Source: Dryocola sp032000125 (GTDB lineage: Bacteria; Pseudomonadota; Gammaproteobacteria; Enterobacterales; Enterobacteriaceae). From it: a stretch of 64,000 bases of DNA. The notes beneath the pieces were generated by a model that was not told where the DNA came from, made no database searches, and was given only the letters and a program-made list of their open reading frames with translations. The stretch covers positions 62,001 through 126,000 of the forward strand of contig DAMALH010000002.1 in assembly GCA_032000125.1 (NCBI GenBank), in the 5' to 3' direction. A program made the translations under genes and the position numbers. Shown in pieces: positions 43,215 to 51,608 of the stretch; position 1 is the first letter of the stretch; each line of letters begins with the position of its first letter.

Positions 43215-44497
43215 GCCTGCTCTCCTTTCACTTGTTCCACCTGCTCTTTCTTCAGCTTAAGCTGCGGGCGCGTCATCGGCAGCAGGCCCTGCGGACGCCA
43301 GATCATCATCAGCACCATCAGGCCACCGAGCACTAACATGCTGTATTCGTTAAGATCGCGCATCAGCTCACGCGACACCACCAGCAGCACGGCTGCGAGG
43401 ATCACGGCAAACTGCGAGCCCATTCCGCCAAGAACCACAATCGCCAGCACAAAGGCAGATTCAGCGAAGGTGAAGGATTCCGGGCTGACGAAGCCCTGAC
43501 GCGCGGCAAACAGCGTACCGGCAAATCCTGCAAAAGCGGCGCTGATGGTGAAAGCGGTCAGCTTGATACGCGTTGGGTTCAGGCCCAGCGAACGGCAGGC
43601 GATTTCATCTTCACGCAGCGCTTCCCACGCACGACCCAGCGGCATACGCAGCAGGCGGTTAATCACAAATAGCGACAGCACCACCAGCAAAAGCGCCACG
43701 AGATACAGGAAGATAATGCGATCGCCGGGGTTATAGGCGACGTTAAAGAAGTTGCTGAACGTATCCCAGCCGCCTTCACGCGCGCTACGGCTGAACTCCA
43801 GACCGAACAGCGTTGGTTTGGGGATCTGGCTGATACCGTTCGGGCCGCCGGTGATTTCGGTGTTGTTCAGCAGCAGGATACGGACAATTTCGCCGAAGCC
43901 GAGCGTCACAATCGCCAGATAGTCGCCGCGCAGGCGCAGCACCGGGAAGCCGAGCAGGAAGCCGGCCGCCGCGGAAACCAGGCCGGCAATCGGCAGGCAG
44001 GTCCAGAAGCCCAGCCCGTAATAGTGGTTGAGCAAGGCGAAAGTGTAAGCGCCAATAGCGTAAAAGCCGCCGTAACCCAGCACCAGCAGGCCAGATAGCC
44101 CTACCACCACGTTCAAACCCAGGCCGAGGATAATGTAGATCATGGTAAGCGTAGCGATATCCACCGTGCCGCGTGAAACCATAAACGGCCACGCCACGGC
44201 GAGGATCAGCAGGGCAAACAGGAAGATTTTTTGTTTCGGCGTTGAGCCATCAAGCGCGGGCAGCACAAGCTTCGGCCCGGACACTTTCTTCAGGCCTTTG
44301 TGGAACAGCGGGCGCAGTAGCTGGAATACAAACACAACCGCGGTGCCGATCCAGACCCATTCCCAGCGCACGGAATCAGCGCTGTTTACGACAAGCTTGG
44401 TGCCGTCCAGGCTGAGCTGCACGCCCATAAATACGCCAGCCAGCACGAAGAACATCGCCGCCGAAAGCGCAGAAAAGACAATATGCATCGGTTTCAT
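43211..44497 (-). CDS. livM: Branched-chain amino acid ABC transporter permease LivM
   Basis: 428 residues (E. coli 425). Polytopic inner-membrane permease. An extra N-terminal region of about 100 residues precedes the shared LivHM domain. GLNVVVGLSGLLVLGYGGFYAIGAY and the EAA-like loop GRAWEALREDEIACRSLGLNPT are seen. The C-terminal tail is charged (KLKKEQVEQVKGEQA). Overlaps livH by 4 bases. Confidence 0.96.
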   Translation of the reverse strand: MKPMHIVFSALSAAMFFVLAGVFMGVQLSLDGTKLVVNSADSVRWEWVWIGTAVVFVFQLLRPLFHKGLKKVSGPKLVLPALDGSTPKQKIFLFALLILAVAWPFMVSRGTVDIATLTMIYIILGLGLNVVVGLSGLLVLGYGGFYAIGAYTFALLNHYYGLGFWTCLPIAGLVSAAAGFLLGFPVLRLRGDYLAIVTLGFGEIVRILLLNNTEITGGPNGISQIPKPTLFGLEFSRSAREGGWDTFSNFFNVAYNPGDRIIFLYLVALLLVVLSLFVINRLLRMPLGRAWEALREDEIACRSLGLNPTRIKLTAFTISAAFAGFAGTLFAARQGFVSPESFTFAESAFVLAIVVLGGMGSQFAVILAAVLLVVSRELMRDLNEYSMLVLGGLMVLMMIWRPQGLLPMTRPQLKLKKEQVEQVKGEQA

Positions 44498-45420
44498 ACT
44501 TTTTCGACCTCCGGACGGCCCAGAATGCCGGTTGGCATCACCAGCAGCACGACGATCAGCAGGGCAAAGGAGACGACGTCTTTATATTCGGTGCTCAGAT
44601 ACGCCGAGGTCAGCGCTTCGGCAACGCCCAGAATCAGTCCGCCAATCATCGCACCGGGAATGCTGCCGATTCCGCCCAGCACGGCTGCGGTAAAGGCTTT
44701 CATTCCTGCCATAAAGCCAATGTACGGGTTGATTACGCCGTAGAACTGGCCGAGCAGCACGCCCGCAACGGCGGCCATCGCCGCGCCAATCACGAAGGTC
44801 AGGGAGATAACGCGATCGGTATTGATGCCCAGCAGGCTCGCCATTTTCAGATCTTCTGCACAGGCACGGCAGGCGCGCCCCATGCGGGAATAACGGATAA
44901 ATAACGTCAGCGCCAGCATCGCAAGGAAGGTCACCACCCAGATAACAAGCTGCATAGTAGTGATGGTGGCGGTGAAGTTTTCGCTGGCACCGATAATCCA
45001 CTGGCCGTTAAACAGGCTTGGCAATGCAATATCGCGGGAACCTTCCGTCAGGCTGACATAGTTCTGCAGGAAGATAGACATGCCGATGGCGGAGATGAGG
45101 GCAATCAGACGCTTGGAGTTACGCACCGGCTTGTAAGCCACGCGTTCAATGCTCCAGCCGTAGGCGCTGGCGATAATAATCGCGCCGATGAAGCCGGCGC
45201 CAACCAGCATCCAGCCCGCGTCTATGCCCAGCATCATAAGTGCTGCGATGATCATAAACGAGACGTAGCTGCCAATCATATACACTTCGCCGTGGGCGAA
45301 GTTGATCATGCCGATAATGCCGTACACCATGGTATAGCCGATGGCAATCAGCGCATAGGTGCTGCCCAGCGTGACGCCGTTAAACATCTGCTGCAGGAAA
45401 TAGAGAAACTGCTCGGTCAT
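44494..45420 (-). CDS. livH: Branched-chain amino acid ABC transporter permease LivH
   Basis: 308 residues, equal to E. coli. Inner-membrane permease with about eight hydrophobic segments; the family stretches GYTMVYGIIGMINFAHGEVYMIG and GRACRACAEDLKMASLLGIN are present. Forms the channel with LivM. Separated from livK by 65 bases with a strong hairpin. Confidence 0.97.
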   Translation of the reverse strand: MTEQFLYFLQQMFNGVTLGSTYALIAIGYTMVYGIIGMINFAHGEVYMIGSYVSFMIIAALMMLGIDAGWMLVGAGFIGAIIIASAYGWSIERVAYKPVRNSKRLIALISAIGMSIFLQNYVSLTEGSRDIALPSLFNGQWIIGASENFTATITTMQLVIWVVTFLAMLALTLFIRYSRMGRACRACAEDLKMASLLGINTDRVISLTFVIGAAMAAVAGVLLGQFYGVINPYIGFMAGMKAFTAAVLGGIGSIPGAMIGGLILGVAEALTSAYLSTEYKDVVSFALLIVVLLVMPTGILGRPEVEKV

Positions 45421-45438
45421 AACTTAACCTTTCTTATG

Positions 45439-45463
45439 CCTTCCGGGTTTTGCGCCCGGAAGG
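45439..45463 (-). other. Hairpin between livK and livH
   Basis: CCTTCCGGG / CCCGGAAGG, a 9-base perfect stem with a 7-base loop, 22 bases after the livK stop and inside the liv operon. No T-run follows, so it is more likely an mRNA-stabilising or attenuating structure than a full terminator. Confidence 0.65.
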
Positions 45464-45485
45464 TGGGATGACTAATGTAGCCGCC

Positions 45486-46595
45486 TTATTTCGCCACGGA
45501 GGACGAGCCATCGGCGTGCCACTGGAAGACACCAAACTCAAATCCTTTCAAATCGCCTTTGCCATCCCAGTTCAGCGGCCCAATCACGGTTTCTGCACCG
45601 TTCGCTTTCAAATCTTTAACCAGATCGGCAGGTTCCGCGCTGCCGCTGCGTTCAAGCGCGGTTGCCAGGGACTGCACGGCGGCATAGGTAATCCACACGT
45701 ACGGGCCACTTGGGTCTTTCTTCTGCGCTTTGAGCGCATCAACGATAGCTTTGTTCGCCGGGTCCTGATCGTAGCGTTTCGGCATGGTGACAAGCATCCC
45801 TTCGCCCGCCGGGCCTGCAATATTGGACAGGGATGCGTTACCCACGCCTTCCGGCCCCATAAACTGGGTTTTCAGGCCTACAGCACGCGCCTGACGCAGG
45901 ATCTGCCCCATTTCCGGGTAGTAACCGCCGTAGTAAACGAAATCGATATTTTCTTTTTGCAAGCGCGCCACAAGCGTGGAGAAATCTTTATCGCCTGCGG
46001 TGATGCCGTCAAAGAAAACGATATTGGCGCCCGCTTTTTTCAGACCGTCCTGCACCGAACGCGCCAGGCCCTCGCCGTATTGCTGTTTGTCATGAATGAT
46101 GGCGATACGCTGCGGTTTAACATGCTCAAGAATATATTTAGACGCCGTTGGCCCCTGGGATGAATCCAGACCTGCGGTACGCATGATCGTCTGGTAGCCA
46201 CGGCTTGTCAGCTCTGGGTTTGTCGCGCCGGGGGTAATCATCAGAATGCCTTCGTCTTCGTAGATATCAGACGCGGGCTGAGTGGAAGAAGAGCACAGGT
46301 GGCCAATCACATAGCGCACGCCGTCGTTAACAATTTTGTTGGCAACCGCCACGGCCTGTTTTGGATCGCAGGCATCGTCGTATTCAACCGCGACCAGCTT
46401 ATCGCCTTTGATACCGCCTTTGGCGTTGATGTCTTTAATGGCCTGACGCGCGCCGTTGAACTCCATGTCACCCCATTGTGCGACCGGGCCAGACATTGCC
46501 CCGACAACGGCGACTTTAATGTCTGCAGCGGTTGCCGCGTGAGACACCGCCAAAGCAACTATCCCGGCGAGTAATGTCTTCGCGTTCATTTTCAT
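45486..46595 (-). CDS. livK: Leucine-specific binding protein LivK
   Basis: 369 residues, equal to E. coli LivK, from MKMNAKTLLAG; an upstream in-frame start adds residues that do not look like a signal peptide. Signal peptide ends at SHAATA/ADIKVAVVG. A type I periplasmic-binding fold; YDDACDPKQAVAVANKIVND and GHLCSSSTQPASDIYEDEG carry the conserved cysteine pair. Hands leucine to LivHMGF. Close paralogue of livJ, 1.9 kb away. Confidence 0.96.
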   Translation of the reverse strand: MKMNAKTLLAGIVALAVSHAATAADIKVAVVGAMSGPVAQWGDMEFNGARQAIKDINAKGGIKGDKLVAVEYDDACDPKQAVAVANKIVNDGVRYVIGHLCSSSTQPASDIYEDEGILMITPGATNPELTSRGYQTIMRTAGLDSSQGPTASKYILEHVKPQRIAIIHDKQQYGEGLARSVQDGLKKAGANIVFFDGITAGDKDFSTLVARLQKENIDFVYYGGYYPEMGQILRQARAVGLKTQFMGPEGVGNASLSNIAGPAGEGMLVTMPKRYDQDPANKAIVDALKAQKKDPSGPYVWITYAAVQSLATALERSGSAEPADLVKDLKANGAETVIGPLNWDGKGDLKGFEFGVFQWHADGSSSVAK

Positions 46596-47017
46596 CCGTT
46601 TAAATCCCCATTTCTTTCGTGATTCTGTGGTCTGATGCTGGCTAAAAAACGCCCAGTGCTTTTTATAATCAATTCCGATTTTTATCATTGCCGTTAAGGG
46701 CTTAGCGCTAAAATTTACAATTTTTACGGCTAAAAGCTCTATTTTTCAGGCGATTAAGCAGAGATATTATTCTGTATTTGAGCAGAGTGAAACAAAAAAA
46801 AGCGCGGTTTTCAGCATAAAATAGCGGTACAAAGAGCGGAATAATTCACTATGATTTAGGTTTTTATACTGAACAAATTTCAATCTGACGTGATTCAAAC
46901 TGCTTAATGTTTGTCACATAATGCAATCGGCTGTACAGGGGCTGAAAAAAGATAAAGCGTCTGGCGCAAATAAATTGGTTACAATCGTGGTTTTCCCGCT
47001 TTTTGGGTAGCCTGCTT
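46596..47017. other. AT-rich livK-panM divergent region
   Basis: 422 bases without a gene. Strongly AT-rich between 46650 and 46980, with several -10-like stretches (for example TACAAT at 46980-46985 towards panM). No terminator, repeat or small gene was recognised. Lrp control of livK is known in E. coli, but I cannot point to a specific site. Confidence 0.6.
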
Positions 47018-47398
47018 ATGAAACTCACCATCATTCGTCTGTTTGAGTGTAGCGCTCAGGATAAGATCGATCTCGCTAAAATCTGGCCGGAATATTCCAG
47101 CGCGTCGCTAACGCTAAGCGATAATCACCGGATTTATGCAGCAAAATTTAACGACCGTCTGCTGGGCGCGGTGCGCGTTACGCTCACCGGAACGCAGGGC
47201 GCGCTGGATTCGCTGCGGGTGCGTGAAATCACACGTCGGCGCGGCGTGGGTCAATATCTGCTGGAGGAAGTCATGCGCGATAACCCGGCGGTTACCCACT
47301 GGTGGATGGCCGATGTCGGCGTGGAAGACCGCAGCGTAATGGCCGCTTTTATGCAGGCCGCAGGGTTCAAAGCCCAGACGGGCGGATGGGAAAAATAA
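47018..47398 (+). CDS. panM: PanD maturation factor PanM (PanZ)
   Basis: 126 residues (E. coli 127), from MKLTIIRLFE. A small GNAT-fold protein with the acetyl-CoA-binding stretch VREITRRRGVGQYLLEEV. In E. coli it binds pro-PanD in an acetyl-CoA-dependent way, triggers its self-cleavage to active aspartate decarboxylase, and so tunes beta-alanine and CoA synthesis. Sits between livK and livJ as in E. coli. Confidence 0.95.
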   Translation: MKLTIIRLFECSAQDKIDLAKIWPEYSSASLTLSDNHRIYAAKFNDRLLGAVRVTLTGTQGALDSLRVREITRRRGVGQYLLEEVMRDNPAVTHWWMADVGVEDRSVMAAFMQAAGFKAQTGGWEK

Positions 47399-47400
47399 GA

Positions 47401-47426
47401 CTTCCCTCTCCCGCAGGAGAGGGAAG
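47401..47426. terminator. Palindrome between convergent panM and livJ
   Basis: CTTCCCTCTCC CGCA GGAGAGGGAAG, an 11-base perfect stem, 2 bases after the panM stop and 6 before the livJ stop. It belongs to the CCCTCTCCC palindrome family of this window. There is no T-run on either strand. Confidence 0.65.
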
Positions 47427-47432
47427 CAAAGC

Positions 47433-48536
47433 TTATTTCGCGTCGGTCGCCGTACCGTTGGCATGCCAGGTGAATACGCCGAACTCAAAGCCTTTCAGAT
47501 CGCCCTTCTCATCCCAGGACAGCGGCCCCATTACCGTATCCACCGTACTTGCCTTCAGATAAGTAGCGATTTCAGCCGGATCTTGCGATTTATTCAGGCC
47601 TGCCGCCAGCGATTGCAGCGCAGCATAGGTGGTCCATACGAATGCGCCGCTAGGATCCTGTTTTTTCGCTTTGATCGCGTCCACGATAGGTTTGTTAGCA
47701 GGGACCTGATCGTAGTTCTTCGGCTTGGTCACCAGCATGCCTTCGGCAGAATCACCGGCAATGTTAGACAGGGAAACGTTCGCCACGCCTTCCGGCCCCA
47801 TGAATTTGGTTTTCAGACCTGCGGCGCGAGACTGGCGCAGGATCTGGCCCATTTCAGGGTGGTAGCCGCCGTAGTAAACGAAATCGATATTTTCTTTCTT
47901 CAAGCGTGCCACAAGCGTTGAGAAATCTTTCTCGCCGGCGGTGATGCCGTCAAAGAACACCACGTTCGCGCCGCCTTTCTTCAGGTTATCCTGCACCGAG
48001 CGCGCCAGACCTTCGCCGTATTGCTGCTTATCGTGAATAATCGCAATATTTTTCGGTTTTACGTGCTCAAGAATGTATTTCGCCGCGGTTGGCCCCTGAT
48101 CGGAATCCAGACCGGTGGTACGCAGCGTCAGTTTATAACCACGCGCGGTCAGTTCCGGTGCGGTTGCCGCAGGCGTGATCATCAAAACGCCTTCGTCTTC
48201 GTAGATATCAGACGCAGGCTGAGTGGAAGAAGAGCACAGGTGGCCGATAACGTATTGAATGCCGTCGTTAATCACTTTGTTGGCGACCGCAACCGCCTGT
48301 TTTGGGTCACAGGCATCGTCATATTTGGTGATGACCAGCTTGTCGCCTTTGATGCCGCCTTTGGCGTTAATATCGGCAACCGCCTGCTCTGCGCCGGTGA
48401 ACTCCTGATCGCCATACTGCGCAACCGGCCCGGACATGGCGCCCACTACCGCGACTTTAATATCCTTTGCAAATGCCGCATTGCTCATCGCCAGTGCGAT
48501 ACAGCCAGCCAGTAAAGCTTTGCCGTTCATTTTCAT
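47433..48536 (-). CDS. livJ: Leu/Ile/Val-binding protein LivJ
   Basis: 367 residues, equal to E. coli, from MKMNGKALLAGC. Signal peptide ends at SNAAFA/KDIKVAVVG. Very similar to LivK through most of its length (same YDDACDPKQAVAVANKV and GHLCSSSTQPASDIYEDEG). Binds Leu, Ile and Val for LivHMGF. Transcribed alone. Confidence 0.96.
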   Translation of the reverse strand: MKMNGKALLAGCIALAMSNAAFAKDIKVAVVGAMSGPVAQYGDQEFTGAEQAVADINAKGGIKGDKLVITKYDDACDPKQAVAVANKVINDGIQYVIGHLCSSSTQPASDIYEDEGVLMITPAATAPELTARGYKLTLRTTGLDSDQGPTAAKYILEHVKPKNIAIIHDKQQYGEGLARSVQDNLKKGGANVVFFDGITAGEKDFSTLVARLKKENIDFVYYGGYHPEMGQILRQSRAAGLKTKFMGPEGVANVSLSNIAGDSAEGMLVTKPKNYDQVPANKPIVDAIKAKKQDPSGAFVWTTYAALQSLAAGLNKSQDPAEIATYLKASTVDTVMGPLSWDEKGDLKGFEFGVFTWHANGTATDAK

Positions 48537-48714
48537 CCTGAGAATCCCCATTCTTGTTGTGACTGGTATTTGTTGTGTTGTTTTGGCGCTGTTTTATTTT
48601 TGATGTGGAGATAACCGCGCAGGCCTCCGCCGCACTCCGTGCTAAAAACATACCCGATTTTGCGTTTTTTGGAATAACAATTTTGTCACGTTTCGAAGTG
48701 GGAGATGACGGGCA

Positions 48715-48747
48715 TAAAAAAACCGCCCGGAAAGGCGGTTTTTTTAT
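48715..48747 (-). terminator. rpoH terminator
   Basis: AAAAAAACCGCC CGGAAA GGCGGTTTTTTT, 16 bases after the rpoH stop. A- and T-runs on both sides make it able to work in either direction. Confidence 0.93.
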
Positions 48748-48762
48748 CTGGCTGGAAAAGTT

Positions 48763-49617
48763 TTAAGCTTCGATAGCCATACGCAGTTTTTTCATCGCGT
48801 TCTTTTCAAGCTGTCGGACACGTTCAGCGGAGACGCCGTAGCGGTCTGCCAGCTCCTGCAACGTGCTTTTGTTGTCTTCGTCAAGCCAGCGCGCGCGGAT
48901 GATATCCTGGCTACGCTCGTCAAGGCCCAACATCGCATCGGTGAGTTTATCCGCAGCGTGGGATTCCCAGTTATCGTCTTCGATGCCGTCAGCAAAGTTA
49001 GACGATTTATCCTGCAGGAACAGCACCGGCGCCATTGGCGCGCTGTCGGAGTCGTCATCGTTGCCCATGTCAAAGGTCATGTCCTGCGCCGCCATGCGGG
49101 ATTCCATCTCACGCACGTCTTTGCTGGAAACACCAAGTTCATTGGCGACCATTTCCACTTCGTCCTGATTAAACCACCCGAGACGCTGTTTAGTTTTACG
49201 CAGGTTAAAGAACAGCTTACGCTGTGCTTTAGTGGTTGCCACCTTCACGATACGCCAGTTACGCAGCACGTATTCGTGAATTTCAGCCTTGATCCAGTGC
49301 ACGGCAAAGGAGACCAGGCGAACCCCTACTTCCGGGTTAAAGCGGCGCACCGCTTTCATCAGACCGATATTACCTTCCTGAATCAGGTCCGCCTGCGGCA
49401 GGCCATAGCCCGAATAATTACGAGCGATATGAACAACAAAGCGCAGGTGGGACAGGATCAGCCTTTTCGCTGCTTCCAGATCGCCCTGGTAATGCAGCTT
49501 TTCAGCCAGCTCCTTCTCTTCCTCAGCCGTTAACATCGGCCAGGCGTTAGCGGCCCGGATATAAGACTCCAGGTTACCAACAGGGGCTAAAGCTAAATTT
49601 TGCATTTCTTTGGTCAT
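48763..49617 (-). CDS. rpoH: Heat-shock sigma factor RpoH (sigma-32)
   Basis: 284 residues, equal to E. coli. Region 2 reads QADLIQEGNIGLMKAVRRFNPEVGVRLVSF ... HWIKAEIHEYVLRNW. The RpoH-specific box QRKLFFNLR is present, and region 4 ends in a helix-turn-helix (STLQELADRYGVSAERVRQLEKNAMKKLR). Directs RNA polymerase to heat-shock promoters. Lies after ftsX with a 272-base leader containing DnaA boxes. Confidence 0.98.
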   Translation of the reverse strand: MTKEMQNLALAPVGNLESYIRAANAWPMLTAEEEKELAEKLHYQGDLEAAKRLILSHLRFVVHIARNYSGYGLPQADLIQEGNIGLMKAVRRFNPEVGVRLVSFAVHWIKAEIHEYVLRNWRIVKVATTKAQRKLFFNLRKTKQRLGWFNQDEVEMVANELGVSSKDVREMESRMAAQDMTFDMGNDDDSDSAPMAPVLFLQDKSSNFADGIEDDNWESHAADKLTDAMLGLDERSQDIIRARWLDEDNKSTLQELADRYGVSAERVRQLEKNAMKKLRMAIEA

Positions 49618-49737
49618 TCAAACCCTCTCTTAGAGACTAACGTACAGGTTGCCACAACGATTTTTCAGCGGGCAAAGGCACTGACTTCACGTCAACGCGC
49701 CAAACCGTACCATTCACATTACTCTCAGACAGTGATC

Positions 49738-49770
49738 TTATCCACAAGTTCAATGTATGGCTGTGTATAA
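49738..49770 (-). promoter_or_regulatory. DnaA boxes in the rpoH promoter region
   Basis: A perfect DnaA box TTATCCACA (49738-49746) and, on the other strand, TTATACACA (49762-49770, one mismatch), about 125-150 bases upstream of rpoH. From E. coli, DnaA is known to act on the rpoH P3/P4 promoters in this region. The individual promoters were not assigned. Confidence 0.7.
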
Positions 49771-49889
49771 ATTACACACAAAATGTGACAGAGCGATTAA
49801 CGCGGCAGGAGAAACGTCGAACCAGACGGGACTGAGTCCCCTGCTAACGGAAGATCCATGAGCCGGGGACAAAGTATATCAAAAAAATT

Positions 49890-50945
49890 TTACTCTGGGG
49901 TAAAGCGACGTAAATGTTGCACGGTGGCAAGCCAAGCGGCCGTCCAGCCAATCATTGCCGATACCAGCAGCAGCAGCAGGCATTCTTCGAAGCCCAGGCC
50001 CGAAATATCGAATTTTGTGCCGAATACCTGTGCTACTTCCGTTACCGCAGACGACAGCCGCAGCACCAGAACTTCTGAAAGAATAAGCGATAAAAACGCC
50101 CCGGTGAAACCGAGCAGCGCGCCGCCGTACAGGAACGGACGCAGGATAAACCCATCCGTTGCGCCAATCAGTTTCTGCACGTTAATGGTATCCCGGCGGG
50201 CGAAAATGCTCAGCCGCACGCTGTTGCCGATCACCAGGAAAACCGCGGCAATCATCAAGATGCCGATCATGGCGGAGACTCGCCCGACCAGGCCCGTCAA
50301 GGCGGCAAGACGCGCGAACCAGCTATCGTCCATGCGCACTTCGTCCACGCCGTTAATGCGCGCCACGCGATCACGCAGCGTGTTGAGATGATCCGTGCTC
50401 TGGAAATCCAGTTTCGGGTTCACCACCGCCACAGCAGGCAGCGGATTTTCTTCAAGCATATCCAGCGCGCCGCCAAAGCCCGACCAGTTACGGAACTCGC
50501 CAAGGGCCTCATCGCGCGACAGATAATTCACTTTATCCACGCCCTCTTCGGCCTGAATAGCGCCAACCACCTGCTGCGCTGCATTATCATCCAGCGCTTT
50601 ATCAAGATAGACGGTGATTTGCGGCGAAGGATAGTACTGCGTCGCGGCCTGATTTACGTTTTTGTAAACCATATAGCACACGCTAGGCAGCGTAAGCGAA
50701 ATGGCGATAACCATTATGGTAAGAAAAGTGGCAAGAGGCTTGCTCTTAAGATCCTGGACCGCACCTTCCCAGGCGTAGCGGAACTGTTCGTTCACGCCGC
50801 CCTTCAGCGAGCGGGCTTTAGATTGCGGCCCTTTCGCGCTTTTTTTCACCGGGCGGCCTGAATCCGCGGGCCTGTTCAGCCTGTTGATTTTATCCAGCTT
50901 ATTACTAAAGCGCTTGATGTGATTGAGCGCGTTGCGTTTATTCAC
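49890..50945 (-). CDS. ftsX: Cell-division protein FtsX
   Basis: 351 residues (E. coli 352). I start it at the GTG at 50945, which gives (M)NKRNALNHIKRF as in E. coli MNKRDAINH; ATG codons at 50960 and 50972 within ftsE are alternatives. A cytoplasmic N-terminus rich in Lys/Arg is followed by four membrane segments with a large periplasmic loop (YYPSPQITVYLDKAL ...). Couples with FtsE at the divisome to activate EnvC and the amidases. Overlaps ftsE by 8 bases. Confidence 0.95.
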   Translation of the reverse strand: MNKRNALNHIKRFSNKLDKINRLNRPADSGRPVKKSAKGPQSKARSLKGGVNEQFRYAWEGAVQDLKSKPLATFLTIMVIAISLTLPSVCYMVYKNVNQAATQYYPSPQITVYLDKALDDNAAQQVVGAIQAEEGVDKVNYLSRDEALGEFRNWSGFGGALDMLEENPLPAVAVVNPKLDFQSTDHLNTLRDRVARINGVDEVRMDDSWFARLAALTGLVGRVSAMIGILMIAAVFLVIGNSVRLSIFARRDTINVQKLIGATDGFILRPFLYGGALLGFTGAFLSLILSEVLVLRLSSAVTEVAQVFGTKFDISGLGFEECLLLLLVSAMIGWTAAWLATVQHLRRFTPE

Positions 50946-51606
50946 CTGCCAGGCCTCCATGCAAATGGCCATCGCTTAACGTCAACATACGATAGTTACG
51001 ACGGGAAATAAGACCAAGATCGTGCGTCGCCATCAGGACCGTTACCCCAACGCGGTTAAACTCCTCGAACAGGCGCAAAATGCCTTCCGAGAGCGCATCA
51101 TCGAGGTTACCTGTCGGTTCATCCGCCAGCAATACGGCAGGTTTATTAACCACCGCACGGGCGATACCCACGCGCTGCTGTTCGCCGCCTGAAAGCTGAA
51201 TCGGGAAATTCTTCGCTTTATCCAGCAGGCCGACTTTATCCAGCGCGGCGCTCACGCGGCGGCGAATATCTTCGCCGGTGGCGCCGGCAATAATCAGCGG
51301 AATAGCCACGTTGTCGTAGACCGTTCTGTCCATTAACAGGTGGTGATCCTGGAAGATCATGCCGATCTGGCGTCGCAGGAAGGGCACCTCCCGGCTCTTC
51401 AGACGGCTGATATCATGGCCGCTGAAAAAAATTTTCCCGGCGCTGGGCCGTTCAATACCGCAGATAAGCTTGAGCAGGGTACTTTTCCCCGCGCCAGAGT
51501 GGCCGGTCAGAAAGGCCATCTCGCCGGGCTGCATATGAAAGGTGACGCCCTGCAGCGCTTGCCTTCCACCGAGATAGGCTTTACTGACGTGTTCAAAGCG
51601 AATCAT
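50938..51606 (-). CDS. ftsE: Cell-division ATPase FtsE
   Basis: 222 residues, equal to E. coli. Walker A GHSGAGKST, signature LSGGEQQRV, Walker B VLLADEPTGNLD, switch H in MATHD. Partner of FtsX. Lies 2 bases after ftsY. Confidence 0.98.
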   Translation of the reverse strand: MIRFEHVSKAYLGGRQALQGVTFHMQPGEMAFLTGHSGAGKSTLLKLICGIERPSAGKIFFSGHDISRLKSREVPFLRRQIGMIFQDHHLLMDRTVYDNVAIPLIIAGATGEDIRRRVSAALDKVGLLDKAKNFPIQLSGGEQQRVGIARAVVNKPAVLLADEPTGNLDDALSEGILRLFEEFNRVGVTVLMATHDLGLISRRNYRMLTLSDGHLHGGLAGE

Positions 51607-51608
51607 TG

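Noticed and set aside
49830..49842. GGGACTGAGTCCC hairpin after ftsX
   Set aside because: Only a 5-base stem with no T-run; too weak to call a terminator.
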